A stretch of 64,000 nt of DNA from Paenibacillus senegalimassiliensis (lineage in GTDB: Bacteria; Bacillota; Bacilli; Paenibacillales; Paenibacillaceae), in NCBI RefSeq assembly GCF_001486585.1, contig NZ_LN909045.1, positions 543,368 to 607,367 of the forward strand, written 5' to 3'. This document shows positions 15,853 through 25,569 of this stretch, piece by piece (position 1 is the stretch's first letter; each line of letters begins with the position of its first letter). A program made the position numbers and the translations under genes. The notes beneath the pieces are model-generated. The model saw only the letters and a program-made list of their open reading frames with translations, was not told the origin of the DNA and ran no database searches.

Positions 15853-18195
15853 CTAGTATACGCCGATATCATCCAGCATGATCTTACCGCTGCTTCCGTT
15901 AAGGTGAAAGGTTAGCTTGCGGATGCCGCTGGAGACATCAAACTTGGGCACGACGGAGGCAAAGGCCTTTAGTGATAAGCGGTAGGTCTGGAATACGGCC
16001 TCCGTTGAATGCTTGTATTTGCCGGAGGAGAGATGCTGCTCCAGCCAGGAGTGAACCGTAAATTGGGTGACCGGTAACGGTAAGCTATCCTTAAAGGTGC
16101 TTAGCGGCAGGCGTGCAGCGGTACCGTTGCCGTCCACTAACTCGACGTCGAGCTTAAGTGAGCCGGATGCAAGGGCTGCATCTGGAGCATCCTTTGTCTC
16201 CATTTCGAAGCTGCGGTCGGTTAACGAGAAGGCAAGCCATTGCGGCAGCTTAGTGGTTGGAGCGCCTTGTGGCCAACTCATTGTGTAGGATGATGATGTG
16301 CCAGGGCTTGCGTGACGCTCCAGCACAACCCCGCGGCTGGGCTTGCTGTTCTTCTTCCGGTTCTTGGCATCCTCTTCTCTCCAGTTCAGCCCGCTGGCTT
16401 CGGCTTGACCTCCATTTGGGAGCGTGGTTCGTTCCCGATCCTCTTCATAGCGAGCCCAGGCGGTGAATTCCCCGCTTTCGTACCGGCTATAGTATTCCGT
16501 ATTCGGTAGCCAGGAGCCTCCCGAACGGTAATCCTGGAACAAGGGCAGGTATGAGGAATCAGAGGCTGTAGCGGATAAGCGGCTTAACGAGCCAAGCGTT
16601 TCCTCCATAAAAGCGGTAATGTAGACTTCGGCTATGAGCCGCTGCTCGGCGGGGGCCAGCAGACTGTCGTGTCGAAGCAGGATGCCCTTCGGATAACTAA
16701 CGTCCCGGCTGCCCCAACTGGTGTTGAACTGGCTGTGATTGGCATCCGCAACATACAGGGAGGCTTTGAACTGCTTGGCTCCGGTGGAATAGCTGGTTCG
16801 CATGTACTGCCGGTCCCCGTCAAAATCGGTAACATCCCCGTCGCTAGCCCCTTGCAGGGTCAAATAATTGATATCCCGTAGCCGGGTATATTTATCATCT
16901 ACCTTCTTATCGGTTGGGGCAATGGCGGCCAAGGATACAATATCGTATGAGGCCAGATCGGAGACAAGCTCGTTGTCATCGGCGAACCAATTGTCATAAT
17001 CCGCAGCCATCGCTATGGCCTGCCCGCCCCGGGAATGCCCAACCAGCCCGATGTGCGAAAAGTCTATGGCTTGATAGAACGGAGTGCCTGGTTCTGCGGC
17101 AAACTGACCGATCTGTTGTAAATGCTTCAGCAACAGCCAGGCCCGAGCTTTCATATCGTTGTCCGGAATTCCTGTCCATACGGAATAGTTCAAGAAGTTC
17201 TCATCCACAGACACCGCTACAAATCCCCGACTGGCCAGCAGTTCTCCCAAATAAGCATAACCCTCGTCGGAGTAGTCCTCCATGAGATGATTCCCATGCA
17301 CAATGAGTACCAATGGATACGAATTTGCACTTGAAGCTGTGGCTTCTTCGCCCACCTTAGGCATCCACACTCTTCCGTTCAGTGGCAAGCTGTGTTGATC
17401 AAATCCCCAGTAGGCACTACGCAGTTCGGGCCATTTCTGAATGAGGGAGGAAGCATCTACGGTGGAAGAGAGAAGGGCTGCCTCTGTGCCAAATTCGGGG
17501 CGGCGCAAGTCTTCGCCACTGCCATAAGTGAAGGCAGCTATTTCATAGACTCCGGGATCTGAAGGGTTTACGGTCAGGCTGCTCAGATCTGGAATGTAGC
17601 TATTCATCTGCTCCAAATGGCTATCCTTCTTCTGCAAAGAGTCGGCTTGCTCCAATGGGGTAGTCAAATCTCCAGATTGTGCGGCAGTCGTAAGCGTAAG
17701 AATGACGATGAGCACCACAAGCACGGCCTTATAGCGCAGGCGAATTCGCCCGCTAGCCAGAGTACCTGCTGCTAGGCCGACCACAAGTCCTGCACCGGTA
17801 ACGATGGCGGCGATAACGGCGGCGGCCACCCAAGACAATCCATTGTGTTCGAACATGATAAAGACAACGACTGCATCAAAGATAACCATGCCTGTGAACA
17901 AGCGGGGGATGGGCAAGCCGATCAGAGCCAGCAGGAGGGCCGCAAGATGAGCGGTCAGGAACATGCCCAGAGTTCCTGCAAGCATAAAAATCAGCATATC
18001 GGCGGCTGTGCCAAATCCGGTGGGCATGCCCCACGCCAGAAGGATAAACGCGAACATGCCGGCCCCCCAAGGGCCGGCAGCGGCGGATCGCCAGAAGGCG
18101 GTATCATATTGGTAAGCTTGCCGGATACGTGAGGTCATCCGGTTGCGTAACGTAGGTTTGTTCAGCAGTAGTTCGGTTATTGCCTGAAGTTCCAT
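15853..18195 (-). CDS. Membrane-anchored alpha/beta hydrolase
   Basis: 780 residues from the ATG after GGGGGAT. Residues about 30-195 contain five to six hydrophobic helices; the outside part holds an alpha/beta-hydrolase domain with the oxyanion stretch VLIVHGNHLMEDY, the nucleophile elbow GHSRGGQA and a later ADANHSQFN that likely carries the catalytic His. The C-terminal 200 residues look like a beta-rich domain. The catalytic part resembles cutinase/PAF-acetylhydrolase-like enzymes; the substrate is unknown. Fusion of a polytopic membrane domain to a secreted hydrolase is unusual in length. Confidence 0.8.
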   Translation of the reverse strand: MELQAITELLLNKPTLRNRMTSRIRQAYQYDTAFWRSAAAGPWGAGMFAFILLAWGMPTGFGTAADMLIFMLAGTLGMFLTAHLAALLLALIGLPIPRLFTGMVIFDAVVVFIMFEHNGLSWVAAAVIAAIVTGAGLVVGLAAGTLASGRIRLRYKAVLVVLIVILTLTTAAQSGDLTTPLEQADSLQKKDSHLEQMNSYIPDLSSLTVNPSDPGVYEIAAFTYGSGEDLRRPEFGTEAALLSSTVDASSLIQKWPELRSAYWGFDQHSLPLNGRVWMPKVGEEATASSANSYPLVLIVHGNHLMEDYSDEGYAYLGELLASRGFVAVSVDENFLNYSVWTGIPDNDMKARAWLLLKHLQQIGQFAAEPGTPFYQAIDFSHIGLVGHSRGGQAIAMAADYDNWFADDNELVSDLASYDIVSLAAIAPTDKKVDDKYTRLRDINYLTLQGASDGDVTDFDGDRQYMRTSYSTGAKQFKASLYVADANHSQFNTSWGSRDVSYPKGILLRHDSLLAPAEQRLIAEVYITAFMEETLGSLSRLSATASDSSYLPLFQDYRSGGSWLPNTEYYSRYESGEFTAWARYEEDRERTTLPNGGQAEASGLNWREEDAKNRKKNSKPSRGVVLERHASPGTSSSYTMSWPQGAPTTKLPQWLAFSLTDRSFEMETKDAPDAALASGSLKLDVELVDGNGTAARLPLSTFKDSLPLPVTQFTVHSWLEQHLSSGKYKHSTEAVFQTYRLSLKAFASVVPKFDVSSGIRKLTFHLNGSSGKIMLDDIGVY

Positions 18196-18309
18196 GGTAT
18201 CCCCCAAGTTTTCACCAAATGTGTAGTCTCTCCTGTACATATTGTAACATGGGCTGGCAAGAGGGAGGAACAGGAGAATACAGGTGAATTGGCAGGGAAT
18301 TCCTTAGCT

Positions 18310-19656
18310 TCAGCGGCCCCCGGCGGGGCGAAAGCGAACCATGGACCACACGGTCAGCAGAACTAGAACGCCCAGACATACACCAATGCTGATTCGGTTC
18401 TGCGTGTCGAATAAGAAAAGCAAGGCAACAACGGATAGGGCACATACTGTGATTGTGGTGATATAAGGATATCCCCATACCTTGAAGCTGGGCTCCACAG
18501 GGTAGTTCTTACGCAGCTTGAGTTGGGACAAGCAGATGGTAATCCAGACGAGCAGCACGACGAAGCCTGGCACAGCCATGAGCAGCCTGAATAATCCAGC
18601 CTGGTTCAGATAAGCGAGCAGAGAGCCCAAGATCAAGACCGTGCCGCTCAGCTTCAAGCTATTAACGGGTACCCCCTTGGAAGATATCTTCGCCAGTGCA
18701 GCAGGAGCTTCTCCTCCGGTAGCCATGGAGTACAACATGCGCGTGGCTCCGTAAATGCCGGAATTGGCAGCGGACAGCACGGCCGTAATCAGAATAAAGT
18801 TCATTAAGTGGGCTGCTCCCTGAAGTCCGGCTGATGTCAATACTTGTACAAATGGACTGGTCTCTTCCCCAAGGCTGTTCCATGGAACCAGACCACAAAT
18901 AATCAGGATTGGTAGGGTGTAGAACAATACGACCCGCAGGATGAAGCTCTTCACCACTCGCGGCAGCACCTTCTCCGCATCCTGTGCCTCTGACAAGGTA
19001 AGTCCGATTAATTCGGAGCCACCGTAGGAGAACATGACCACCAGCAGCGCTGAGAAGATGGCTGTCCAGCCGTTCGGGAAGAATCCCCCGTAATCAATAT
19101 AGTTATGCGGGAAAGGTGTTTGGGCCCCGGGAATAAGCCCGAATAACATAGCTGCGCCCAGACCGATGAACACAACAATCATCGCTATCTTGATGCCGGC
19201 GAGCCAGAACTCAAACTCACCGTAGCCTGCGACGCTCATCATGTTCACGGCAAGAATAAAGCCCGCGCTGGCAAGACTGAGTATCCATAGCGGAACATCC
19301 GGCAGCCAAAATTGCAGAAAGCTGCCCGCCGCGATAACCTCAATAACGCAAACAGCCAGCCACATGAAGCAATACAGCCAACCGAGGATAAAAGAGATGC
19401 GTTCGCCAAAGGCTTCGCGAATGAAGTCTTTCATATTTCGTCCGGGATACACGGTAGCCATTTCGGCGATAGCACCCATAACGACAAGCAGCAGCAATCC
19501 GGCAAAGGCATAGGAGAAGATGACGCCCGGTCCGGCGAGCCCTACAGTCTCGGCGCTCCCTTTAAAAATGCCGGTTCCGATGACGCCACCCATAGCCATG
19601 AAGCTGATATGGCGGGGCAGCAATTTTTTTTGCAAGGTAGATGGATTGGATTTCAC
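18310..19656 (-). CDS. Amino acid permease, APC superfamily
   Basis: 448 residues from a GTG placed after AGGGGGC; twelve hydrophobic segments. The first helix carries the substrate motif GGVIGTGIFKGSA, and GPGVIFSYAFAGLLLLVVMGAIAEM follows in part as in the GABA/aromatic/asparagine permease group. The loop ELIGLTLSEAQDAEKVLPR is also conserved in that group. Proton-coupled uptake of an amino acid is expected; the specific substrate cannot be told. Monocistronic, downstream of nothing on its strand. Confidence 0.9.
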   Translation of the reverse strand: MKSNPSTLQKKLLPRHISFMAMGGVIGTGIFKGSAETVGLAGPGVIFSYAFAGLLLLVVMGAIAEMATVYPGRNMKDFIREAFGERISFILGWLYCFMWLAVCVIEVIAAGSFLQFWLPDVPLWILSLASAGFILAVNMMSVAGYGEFEFWLAGIKIAMIVVFIGLGAAMLFGLIPGAQTPFPHNYIDYGGFFPNGWTAIFSALLVVMFSYGGSELIGLTLSEAQDAEKVLPRVVKSFILRVVLFYTLPILIICGLVPWNSLGEETSPFVQVLTSAGLQGAAHLMNFILITAVLSAANSGIYGATRMLYSMATGGEAPAALAKISSKGVPVNSLKLSGTVLILGSLLAYLNQAGLFRLLMAVPGFVVLLVWITICLSQLKLRKNYPVEPSFKVWGYPYITTITVCALSVVALLFLFDTQNRISIGVCLGVLVLLTVWSMVRFRPAGGR

Positions 19657-19838
19657 TGTGATAAAGCCCCCTGAATATAAAATCAATGCTCAACAATACT
19701 GATCTATATTACACCAATTCCCATTCGGGGGAAATGAAATCACTCCGCAGGGTACTTTTTCCGATATTGACAAACATCTGTTCGGTCCGGTAGATTAGGA
19801 AGACAGTTTGCAATTATTCGTGAAAAGAAGGCGAAGCT

Positions 19839-21083
19839 ATGAACGCGCATCTCAGGAACATTCACCCACTATCATGGACGATTATCATTGGCACTATTTT
19901 TGGCCGGATGGCCTCGTCGATGAGTATTCCATTCTTATCCATCTATTTGATTAAATCGCTGGGCGCTTCGCCATCCGAGACCGGGATCGTAGTTGCGGTC
20001 AGCTCGTTGATCGGCGTATTTGCCAGCTTTTACGGAGGATATATCTCGGATGTTATCGGACGCAAGACCGTCTTATACATATCCATTTTCGGCTGGGCGC
20101 TGGTGTTTGTTGGCTTCGGACTCGCGAACCAAATCTGGATATTTTTTGTGATGAATGCCCTAAACGGGTTATGCCGAGCCTTGTTTGAGCCAACTTCGAG
20201 GGCGCTTCTGGCTGATATTACGCCACAGGAGAGCAAGATGCTCGTATTTAACCTGCGGTATGCGGCTATCAACCTCGGCGTAGTCGTAGGACCGCTGCTC
20301 GGATTGCAGATGGGGGTATCAGAATCCGGGTTGGCTTTTTATTTTGCCGGGGGAGTGTATCTCATCTATGGCTTTGTGCTGCTGATTCAATTCATGGGGC
20401 ATAAGGACGTTGGCATCGTTAAAGCCGGTGCGAGTGAGCATCTGACCTTAAAGGGAGCGATGCAGGTCACCGGGCGTGACCGTACGTTCATCTACGTGTT
20501 GGTGGGCATGGTCTTCTGCGTGCTGGGCTACGGACATTTCAGTTCGACACTGGCTCAATATCTGGAAATGACGCCAAGCCTGGCTAACGGGGCTGAATTG
20601 TTCGGGTATATGCTGTCGCTGAATGCTGTTGTGGTCTTAATTGTTCAGTTCCCACTGGTCAAGCTGGCCAGCCGCTTCTCGCCAATCGTGCCTTTGGTTG
20701 TGGGGAATGCCTGCGTGGCAGCAAGCTTACTATGGTTCGGTATCGCTGAATCTGTATGGGCCTTTCTAGTCGGAGTGGTCATATTTACCGTCGGGGAAGT
20801 CTTGATGTTTACCATGACAGATGTGTTGGTAGATCGAATTGCGCCTACGGCTTTGCGTGGCACCTACTTTGGTATGTTCGGCTTCAACAATTTGGGGAAT
20901 GTGCTGGCTCCGTTGCTTGGAGGATTTCTTCTGGATGCGCTTGGCGTATCTTCCGGTTTACTAATCTTCACCGTTATTGCGCTGACAACGGCCTTTGGGG
21001 TACCTTTCCTGCTGTTGGGCCATCGTCATCTGAAGGTGAGACACAAGGTTAGCACGCAGGAAGCGTTGACAGAAGTTTCATGA
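19839..21083 (+). CDS. Major facilitator superfamily transporter
   Basis: 414 residues with about twelve helices. The loop 2-3 motif A is YISDVIGRKTVLY (G-x-x-x-D-R-x-G-R-K variant), and the C-half repeat is APTALRGTYFGM, seen in DHA1-type drug exporters. RBS AGAAGGCGA. No regulator overlaps it; the TetR gene 700 bp on is paired with a different gene. Exporter of an unknown small molecule is the likely role. Confidence 0.88.
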   Translation: MNAHLRNIHPLSWTIIIGTIFGRMASSMSIPFLSIYLIKSLGASPSETGIVVAVSSLIGVFASFYGGYISDVIGRKTVLYISIFGWALVFVGFGLANQIWIFFVMNALNGLCRALFEPTSRALLADITPQESKMLVFNLRYAAINLGVVVGPLLGLQMGVSESGLAFYFAGGVYLIYGFVLLIQFMGHKDVGIVKAGASEHLTLKGAMQVTGRDRTFIYVLVGMVFCVLGYGHFSSTLAQYLEMTPSLANGAELFGYMLSLNAVVVLIVQFPLVKLASRFSPIVPLVVGNACVAASLLWFGIAESVWAFLVGVVIFTVGEVLMFTMTDVLVDRIAPTALRGTYFGMFGFNNLGNVLAPLLGGFLLDALGVSSGLLIFTVIALTTAFGVPFLLLGHRHLKVRHKVSTQEALTEVS

Positions 21084-21112
21084 ATAAATAGAAGAGAAAG
21101 GCAGTACCCGTT

Positions 21113-21149
21113 ACCAGGTCTGGAATTATTCCCGGCCTGGTTTGTTTTT
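21113..21149 (+). terminator. Terminator of the MFS gene
   Basis: ACCAGG / CCTGGT stem followed by TTGTTTTT; overlaps the end of the convergent gene at 21126. Confidence 0.65.
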
Positions 21150-21683
21150 GTCCTGTTTAGGCCAGAGGAAAGCTGAAATCATGATAGCAAAATCAATGAC
21201 CAGTACAACGGACCAAAAACGTAAAATACTGTCCAGAGCCTCCGTTCTTGCGGGATCATTAATCCAATAGACCATTCCAGCGAGCAGCCCGGCTCCAATC
21301 AGGAAGGAGAGCAGGTGACGCAGGAAGCCCTTTAGTTCATGCCGTGCATACTCCAGGCCATACCGCTTCTGCGGTTTGGCTTCTTCCTGCTTGGTCAACA
21401 GGTAGCGAAACCGACGATCTGCCCAAGCGATCATGGATTTGCCGAAGGCGATGGACACGCCGATGTACACGGCAGCAAGTGCATGGGCCATGGTGGCGAC
21501 AGCTCCGTTATAAAGATCGACTCCGGTAATGACGAGCAAGAGCAAGTCGATGACGGGAGTTAAAGCCAATAGGAAGAGTCCAAGTTTAGGCAGCTTTAGC
21601 ACGTAACGGACGATTAATCCAGCCGCAATTACTACCCAAAAGGCGATTTCACAAGCAATAATCATCCAGGCGACAAAATTCAT
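21126..21683 (-). CDS. Hypothetical integral membrane protein
   Basis: 185 residues from the ATG after GGAGGTGTTCC. Five hydrophobic helices (about 5-25, 33-53, 60-85, 115-135, 150-172) separated by a cytoplasmic basic loop RRFRYLLTKQEEAKPQKRYG. No enzyme or transport motif was found; similar proteins occur in Bacillales as uncharacterised membrane proteins. It diverges from the TetR-family gene by 115 bp, the usual geometry for a repressor and its target. Confidence 0.78.
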   Translation of the reverse strand: MNFVAWMIIACEIAFWVVIAAGLIVRYVLKLPKLGLFLLALTPVIDLLLLVITGVDLYNGAVATMAHALAAVYIGVSIAFGKSMIAWADRRFRYLLTKQEEAKPQKRYGLEYARHELKGFLRHLLSFLIGAGLLAGMVYWINDPARTEALDSILRFWSVVLVIDFAIMISAFLWPKQDKNKPGRE

Positions 21684-21798
21684 GGAACACCTCCAGCCTT
21701 TTTTATAAGAGTTGAAGGTAATTGTAGCATCTCGATTTAAATAATACAACTGTATTAAAATAATTGTGTTCTATAGAAATGACTGGTACACTGGAGTT

Positions 21799-22392
21799 AT
21801 GCCAAAAATAGTAGATCATAACCTAAGAAAACAGAGAATCGCAGAAGCGACCTGGCGAGTAATCCTGGAGCAAGGCATGGAAGGGGCTACCGTGCGCAAT
21901 ATTGCCAAAGAGGCTGGGTTGTCTCCCGGCGCGCTGCGACATGATTTCTCCACCCAGGAGGAACTGCTGCGTTATGCGATGGAATTGGTGAAGGAGAAGG
22001 CAACGGTACGCATTAGGGACCTCTTCGCCCAAGACCTGAAGCCGAGGGACAAAGTGCTGCGCATCCTGCTGGAAATTGTGCCAACCAGCGAGGAGACCCG
22101 GGCAGAGATGGAGGTTTGGATGGCCTTTACGGCTTATTTCCGGCATAAGCAGGACAACTTTGATCCCCATCAGGACGGGATTTATATGCTGGTAGGTAAG
22201 CTGATTGCCTATATGGAGGGGAACGGGTTGCTCCGGCAAGGAGTTGACCAGGCCATGGAAGCTGAACGGCTCTACGCTTTGATCGATGGTATTGCCCTGC
22301 ACGCGCTGATGGCCCCGGATCGTCTGGACAAGCAGCAGATTAGCCGCCTTCTGGTATATCATATGGATTCTATTCTGAACACAGCTGGGTAG
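21799..22392 (+). CDS. TetR/AcrR-family transcriptional regulator
   Basis: 197 residues from the ATG following TGGAG (weak site; an in-frame TTG is 33 bases upstream). N-terminal HTH: RIAEATWRVILEQGMEGATVRNIAKEAGLSPGALRHDF in part, with the recognition helix SPGALRHDFSTQEE. The effector domain is all-helical and variable. Resembles the BetI-like subgroup (C-terminal TetR_C_6 type). The divergent membrane-protein gene at 21126-21683 is the probable target; TATTAAAATAATTGTG between them may hold the promoters. Confidence 0.9.
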   Translation: MPKIVDHNLRKQRIAEATWRVILEQGMEGATVRNIAKEAGLSPGALRHDFSTQEELLRYAMELVKEKATVRIRDLFAQDLKPRDKVLRILLEIVPTSEETRAEMEVWMAFTAYFRHKQDNFDPHQDGIYMLVGKLIAYMEGNGLLRQGVDQAMEAERLYALIDGIALHALMAPDRLDKQQISRLLVYHMDSILNTAG

Positions 22393-22674
22393 ATAGATTA
22401 ACTGGAAAACCTCCATATAAATCATGACTTTTTCTATAAAGTAGATAATTAACTGGAATTCCTCCATATAATTTACTGGATAACTGGGTTTTCTGCTCTG
22501 AACGGCCGAATTAGAGGGAGTTTTTCCATATAAATTGAGTTTGAAAGCAGAAGTGGGCGAATTAGCAGGAGAAAATCTCGTTAATAGTTAGTTTGGAATC
22601 AGCTGCGTCCATGATGTATCCATTCATACGTATTCCATCCTGAACGCGGCTGAATTATAGAAGCCATGTTGTGT
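22393..22674. repeat. Short degenerate intergenic repeat
   Basis: 282-bp gap with three copies of a unit of the form AACTGGAA-(2-3)-CCTCCATATAA (22402, 22450) and a related GAGGGAGTTTTTCCATATAAA (about 22514), plus two GGCGAATTAG-like segments. No gene, promoter or terminator was recognised. Similar GGAAAAA-TCC-type repeats are scattered in Paenibacillus intergenic DNA, which is family knowledge, not tested here. Confidence 0.5.
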
Positions 22675-23529
22675 TTATTTACTTTTGCGTGACAAGTTGA
22701 GCATGGATAAGCCAAAGAATAGCAGGGTGGTGCCGATCAGGATGGTAATGCTGAGCCAGCTTTGCACCGTGTAATCCCCGAGTTGGTAGACGACGCCCAT
22801 GTTCTGCTCGAATTGTTCCAGAGCCTCTGCAGGCGCCCCGGCAAAAGAAACCTCCATCGGGCGCTCCAGCATTACACTGCGAATTAACACACCGGCATGG
22901 GATATCGGAAATAGCTTGATCACCCACTGCACCGTATCCGGCAAGCTGCCCACCGGTACATAAATGCCGGTCAGGAAGCCGATTAAGGTGCCGATGACCG
23001 TACTGGCCGCCGAGAAGGCATTGGAGCTGCGCATAAAGGTTGTGATGAAGAAGACAATCGAGCTACTGGCTAGCACAGCGAGGACAATAAGCCCAAGCAC
23101 CTCAAGCAAGCTTGCCCAGGGTAGAAGCTCCCCGTCAAACAATAAGAGATACCCTTCACCTAGCAAAAGGGCCACAATGCTCATAATGATACCAACCGAA
23201 CAAGCGCTAAGAATGTATCCGCCGGTCAGCTTTGCCTTCTGAAGTGGGGATGTCGTGAAATCTTTCAGGATTTTCCTGGATCGATCCTCCACCATGATAC
23301 CGAAGGCTCCCATCGTGGAGGTTACCGAGGTCACTGCGAGGATTCCCGCTAGTATCCAGCTATTGATAAGAAAGTCGACTCCCGGAATCTCGGGCAGGCC
23401 AGCTACGATATTATCCGCAAGAAAGATGACATACAACCCCAAAATGATAAAGACAGCAAGCAAGGAAAACAACACAGCCGCCCGGTCGCGGAAGAAAATC
23501 CGCAAGTTCCTTTGTGCAATAGCAATCAT
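22675..23529 (-). CDS. ABC-2 type transporter permease
   Basis: 284 residues with six helices in the ABC-2 pattern: an amphipathic start AIAQRNLRIFFRDRAAVLFSLL, a cytoplasmic loop ILKDFTTSPLQKAKLTGGYI and the GIYVPVGSLPDTVQWVIKLFPISH signature near helix 5. The start ATG overlaps the stop of the ATPase gene (ATGA). Exports a drug, peptide or polymer component; substrate not evident. Last gene of a four-gene LytTR-DUF3021-ATPase-permease operon. Confidence 0.9.
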   Translation of the reverse strand: MIAIAQRNLRIFFRDRAAVLFSLLAVFIILGLYVIFLADNIVAGLPEIPGVDFLINSWILAGILAVTSVTSTMGAFGIMVEDRSRKILKDFTTSPLQKAKLTGGYILSACSVGIIMSIVALLLGEGYLLLFDGELLPWASLLEVLGLIVLAVLASSSIVFFITTFMRSSNAFSAASTVIGTLIGFLTGIYVPVGSLPDTVQWVIKLFPISHAGVLIRSVMLERPMEVSFAGAPAEALEQFEQNMGVVYQLGDYTVQSWLSITILIGTTLLFFGLSMLNLSRKSK

Positions 23530-24452
23530 CCGTTTCTTACCTCCGTTCCTGTGAGCCGAATAAACACATCGTCGAGCGTTCCATTAATGATTTCCACGTT
23601 ATCAATATTGTCACGACTTAAATCCAGCAACGGCAGAGCATCCAAGGTTTTCTCCAAGGGAATGCAGTAAATACCTGCCGTATCCCGCTCGTACCCGCTT
23701 GTACCCACTTGCTCCTCCAGCAAGGCTACGAGTTCTTCATCATGCTTGGGCTTGATTTTCAACACATCCGAGGTGTAACGTGTCTTCAACTCAAGCGGAG
23801 TACCGTGGGCCAGAACCTCCCCGTGATCAATGATCGTAATATAATCCGCCTGTGCCGCTTCTTCCATATAATGCGTAGTCAGGAACACCGTCATGCCTTG
23901 TTCTCGTTGAAGCTTTAATACCATTTCCCACACAGACTTGCGTGTCTGCGGATCAAGACCGGTAGTCGGTTCATCCAGAAACAGAATTTTGGGCGTATGG
24001 ATCAACGCGCGGGCAATGTCGGCTCGCCGGCGTTGTCCTCCTGACAGCTTGCCATAGGGACGCTTCAGAAATTCAGTGACATTGGCGGTCACGGAAGCCG
24101 AAGTGATAGCGGCATCCAGCTCTGCCCGGGACATGCCATAGAAGCTGCCACGTGTCCGTAAGTTCTCCTCAACGGTCAGCAGAGGGTCCAGCAGGCTGTC
24201 CTGAAAGACGATCCCAATAGATGAGCGGATATGATCATCCTCTTGTCCAAGCTCATAGCCATTGATGATGATTCGGCCGCCATCCGGCTTCAACTGGGTG
24301 GAAATCATATCAATTGTGGTAGATTTTCCGGCCCCGTTAGGTCCAAGAAAGGCAAACAGACTACCTTCCTCTACGTAAAAGTCGATTTTCTTTACCGCTT
24401 CAAGTGGTCCAAAGGACTTTTTCAAATCACTCACTTCTATAATCTTGCTCAT
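23526..24452 (-). CDS. ABC transporter ATPase (drug/export type)
   Basis: 308 residues. Walker A FLGPNGAGKSTTID, signature LSGGQRRRADIARALIHTP, Walker B ILFLDEPTTGLDPQ and H-loop TTHYMEEA; a C-terminal extension (about 225-308) of the DrrA/CcmA kind follows. Pairs with the permease at 22675 and shares four bases with both neighbours, so translation is coupled through the operon. Confidence 0.94.
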   Translation of the reverse strand: MSKIIEVSDLKKSFGPLEAVKKIDFYVEEGSLFAFLGPNGAGKSTTIDMISTQLKPDGGRIIINGYELGQEDDHIRSSIGIVFQDSLLDPLLTVEENLRTRGSFYGMSRAELDAAITSASVTANVTEFLKRPYGKLSGGQRRRADIARALIHTPKILFLDEPTTGLDPQTRKSVWEMVLKLQREQGMTVFLTTHYMEEAAQADYITIIDHGEVLAHGTPLELKTRYTSDVLKIKPKHDEELVALLEEQVGTSGYERDTAGIYCIPLEKTLDALPLLDLSRDNIDNVEIINGTLDDVFIRLTGTEVRNG

Positions 24453-24883
24453 CGTTTCTCTCCCGTCCTCTTGGCTTTATTTTGTTGCAGCCATTGCAAC
24501 TGCTGATTAATGCGGCTCGCATCCACCTGATCCTTGATCATCAGCACCCCATATACTGCGAAATAAACAAAGATGCACATCCCGGCCACAATTGCCAGAT
24601 TTAACAGGTTTAAAATGAACACCTGCATGAGCATGCCCGTGACAAACACACCGAGCAGTACATCGATTAAATCGACAGCGATAGAGAGCCACCGGCTCTT
24701 CCAGGCGATTTGGTCCGTGAACGCCATTAACACCGTGGCGGCTGTCGACATGGCGAACAATTGGAATGCCAGGATCGTGGTGAGCGGCGGCATGATATCA
24801 ACGGAAGCTAAAATTGAGTAAATGAGCACCACGAAGGTATACGAGATGCAGTCGCTTGTCAGGTATTTTTTGATATAAAGCAT
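24449..24883 (-). CDS. DUF3021 family membrane protein
   Basis: 144 residues with four hydrophobic helices (about 15-30, 36-55, 65-85, 92-115) and a polar basic C-terminal tail rich in Gln. DUF3021 proteins are typically encoded next to a LytTR DNA-binding regulator, as here, and are thought to hold that regulator at the membrane. Lies between the LytTR gene (12 bp upstream) and the ATPase gene (overlapping). Confidence 0.82.
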   Translation of the reverse strand: MLYIKKYLTSDCISYTFVVLIYSILASVDIMPPLTTILAFQLFAMSTAATVLMAFTDQIAWKSRWLSIAVDLIDVLLGVFVTGMLMQVFILNLLNLAIVAGMCIFVYFAVYGVLMIKDQVDASRINQQLQWLQQNKAKRTGEKR

Positions 24884-24895
24884 CCTTCACGCCTC

Positions 24896-25333
24896 CTAGA
24901 AATCGAACTTTTTTTTGAAATCCTGGACGTAATGCCGGTTAATAATCAGCTTCTCTCCATTATGTAGCAGGGCTTCAAACCGCCCGTTGAGCAGCGCACG
25001 TACACTGGATAGCTTCATGATGTTAAGAATGCAGCTTTTGCTGATTCGCACAAAGTCGGCTTTGGAAAATTGCTCCTCCAATTCATAGAGTTTGAGACTG
25101 CATTCATAGACATCCTTCTCGCAGTAAGCAAAGCTCTTATCGTCAATGGACTCGAAATAATAGATATCCTCCAGGCGCAGCGGATAGGTAGCGCCGTCCT
25201 TTTTACCTGTGATGGAGAAACCGTACAAGCGAATTTGGGCGATGAGCTTCTCCAACTCGGCGTCGACCAGCTTGCATTTAATCGTAATTTCAATATCCTC
25301 ATGGTCGAGGGATTGATCAATAATCAGCTTCAA
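24896..25333 (-). CDS. LytTR-domain transcriptional regulator
   Basis: 145 residues from a TTG start after GAGGAGTGAATCC; upstream reading frame lacks a ribosome site. The C-terminal 100 residues are a LytTR DNA-binding domain (YPLRLEDIYYFESIDDKSFAYC, FVRISKSCILNIMKLSSV, GEKLIINRHYVQDFKK). There is no receiver domain, which is the form paired with DUF3021 proteins. It probably controls its own operon including the ABC exporter. Confidence 0.88.
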   Translation of the reverse strand: MKLIIDQSLDHEDIEITIKCKLVDAELEKLIAQIRLYGFSITGKKDGATYPLRLEDIYYFESIDDKSFAYCEKDVYECSLKLYELEEQFSKADFVRISKSCILNIMKLSSVRALLNGRFEALLHNGEKLIINRHYVQDFKKKFDF

Positions 25334-25367
25334 AGGATTCACTCCTCGGGTGTTGATGGTTTGAACT

Positions 25368-25382
25368 TCAGGTTGTACCTGA
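25368..25382. promoter_or_regulatory. Candidate operator in the LytTR operon leader
   Basis: TCAGGT-TGT-ACCTGA, perfect six-bp palindrome, 35 bases upstream of the LytTR start. A possible minus-strand promoter TTGCAC-18-TATGTT lies just before it. LytTR proteins normally bind direct repeats, so the binder may be another protein, or it may be an RNA hairpin. Confidence 0.35.
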
Positions 25383-25569
25383 CGGTGTGTTAAACATATC
25401 ATGGGCATTTTTGCGGGTGCAATAGCGTTCCCGGTAAACTGCACCTGAGGCAGGGTGAAATACATCTGCAACTTACCCTAGTACGAGGGAGGGCCAGTCT
25501 GCATAATTGGCCAAGTTCCCACATAGACATGTATCAGTTTAGAAATCAAACTGCAGAGGGGATGATCTC

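Noticed and set aside
16914..17285. 123-codon plus-strand frame inside the hydrolase gene
   Set aside because: Antisense to the conserved hydrolase elbow region; Arg/Pro-rich shadow.
22393..22674. CRISPR-like repeat array
   Set aside because: Repeats are few, degenerate and unequally spaced; no cas genes in the window.
25368..25382. Direct-repeat LytTR site
   Set aside because: The element is an inverted, not direct, repeat; retained only as a weak operator candidate.
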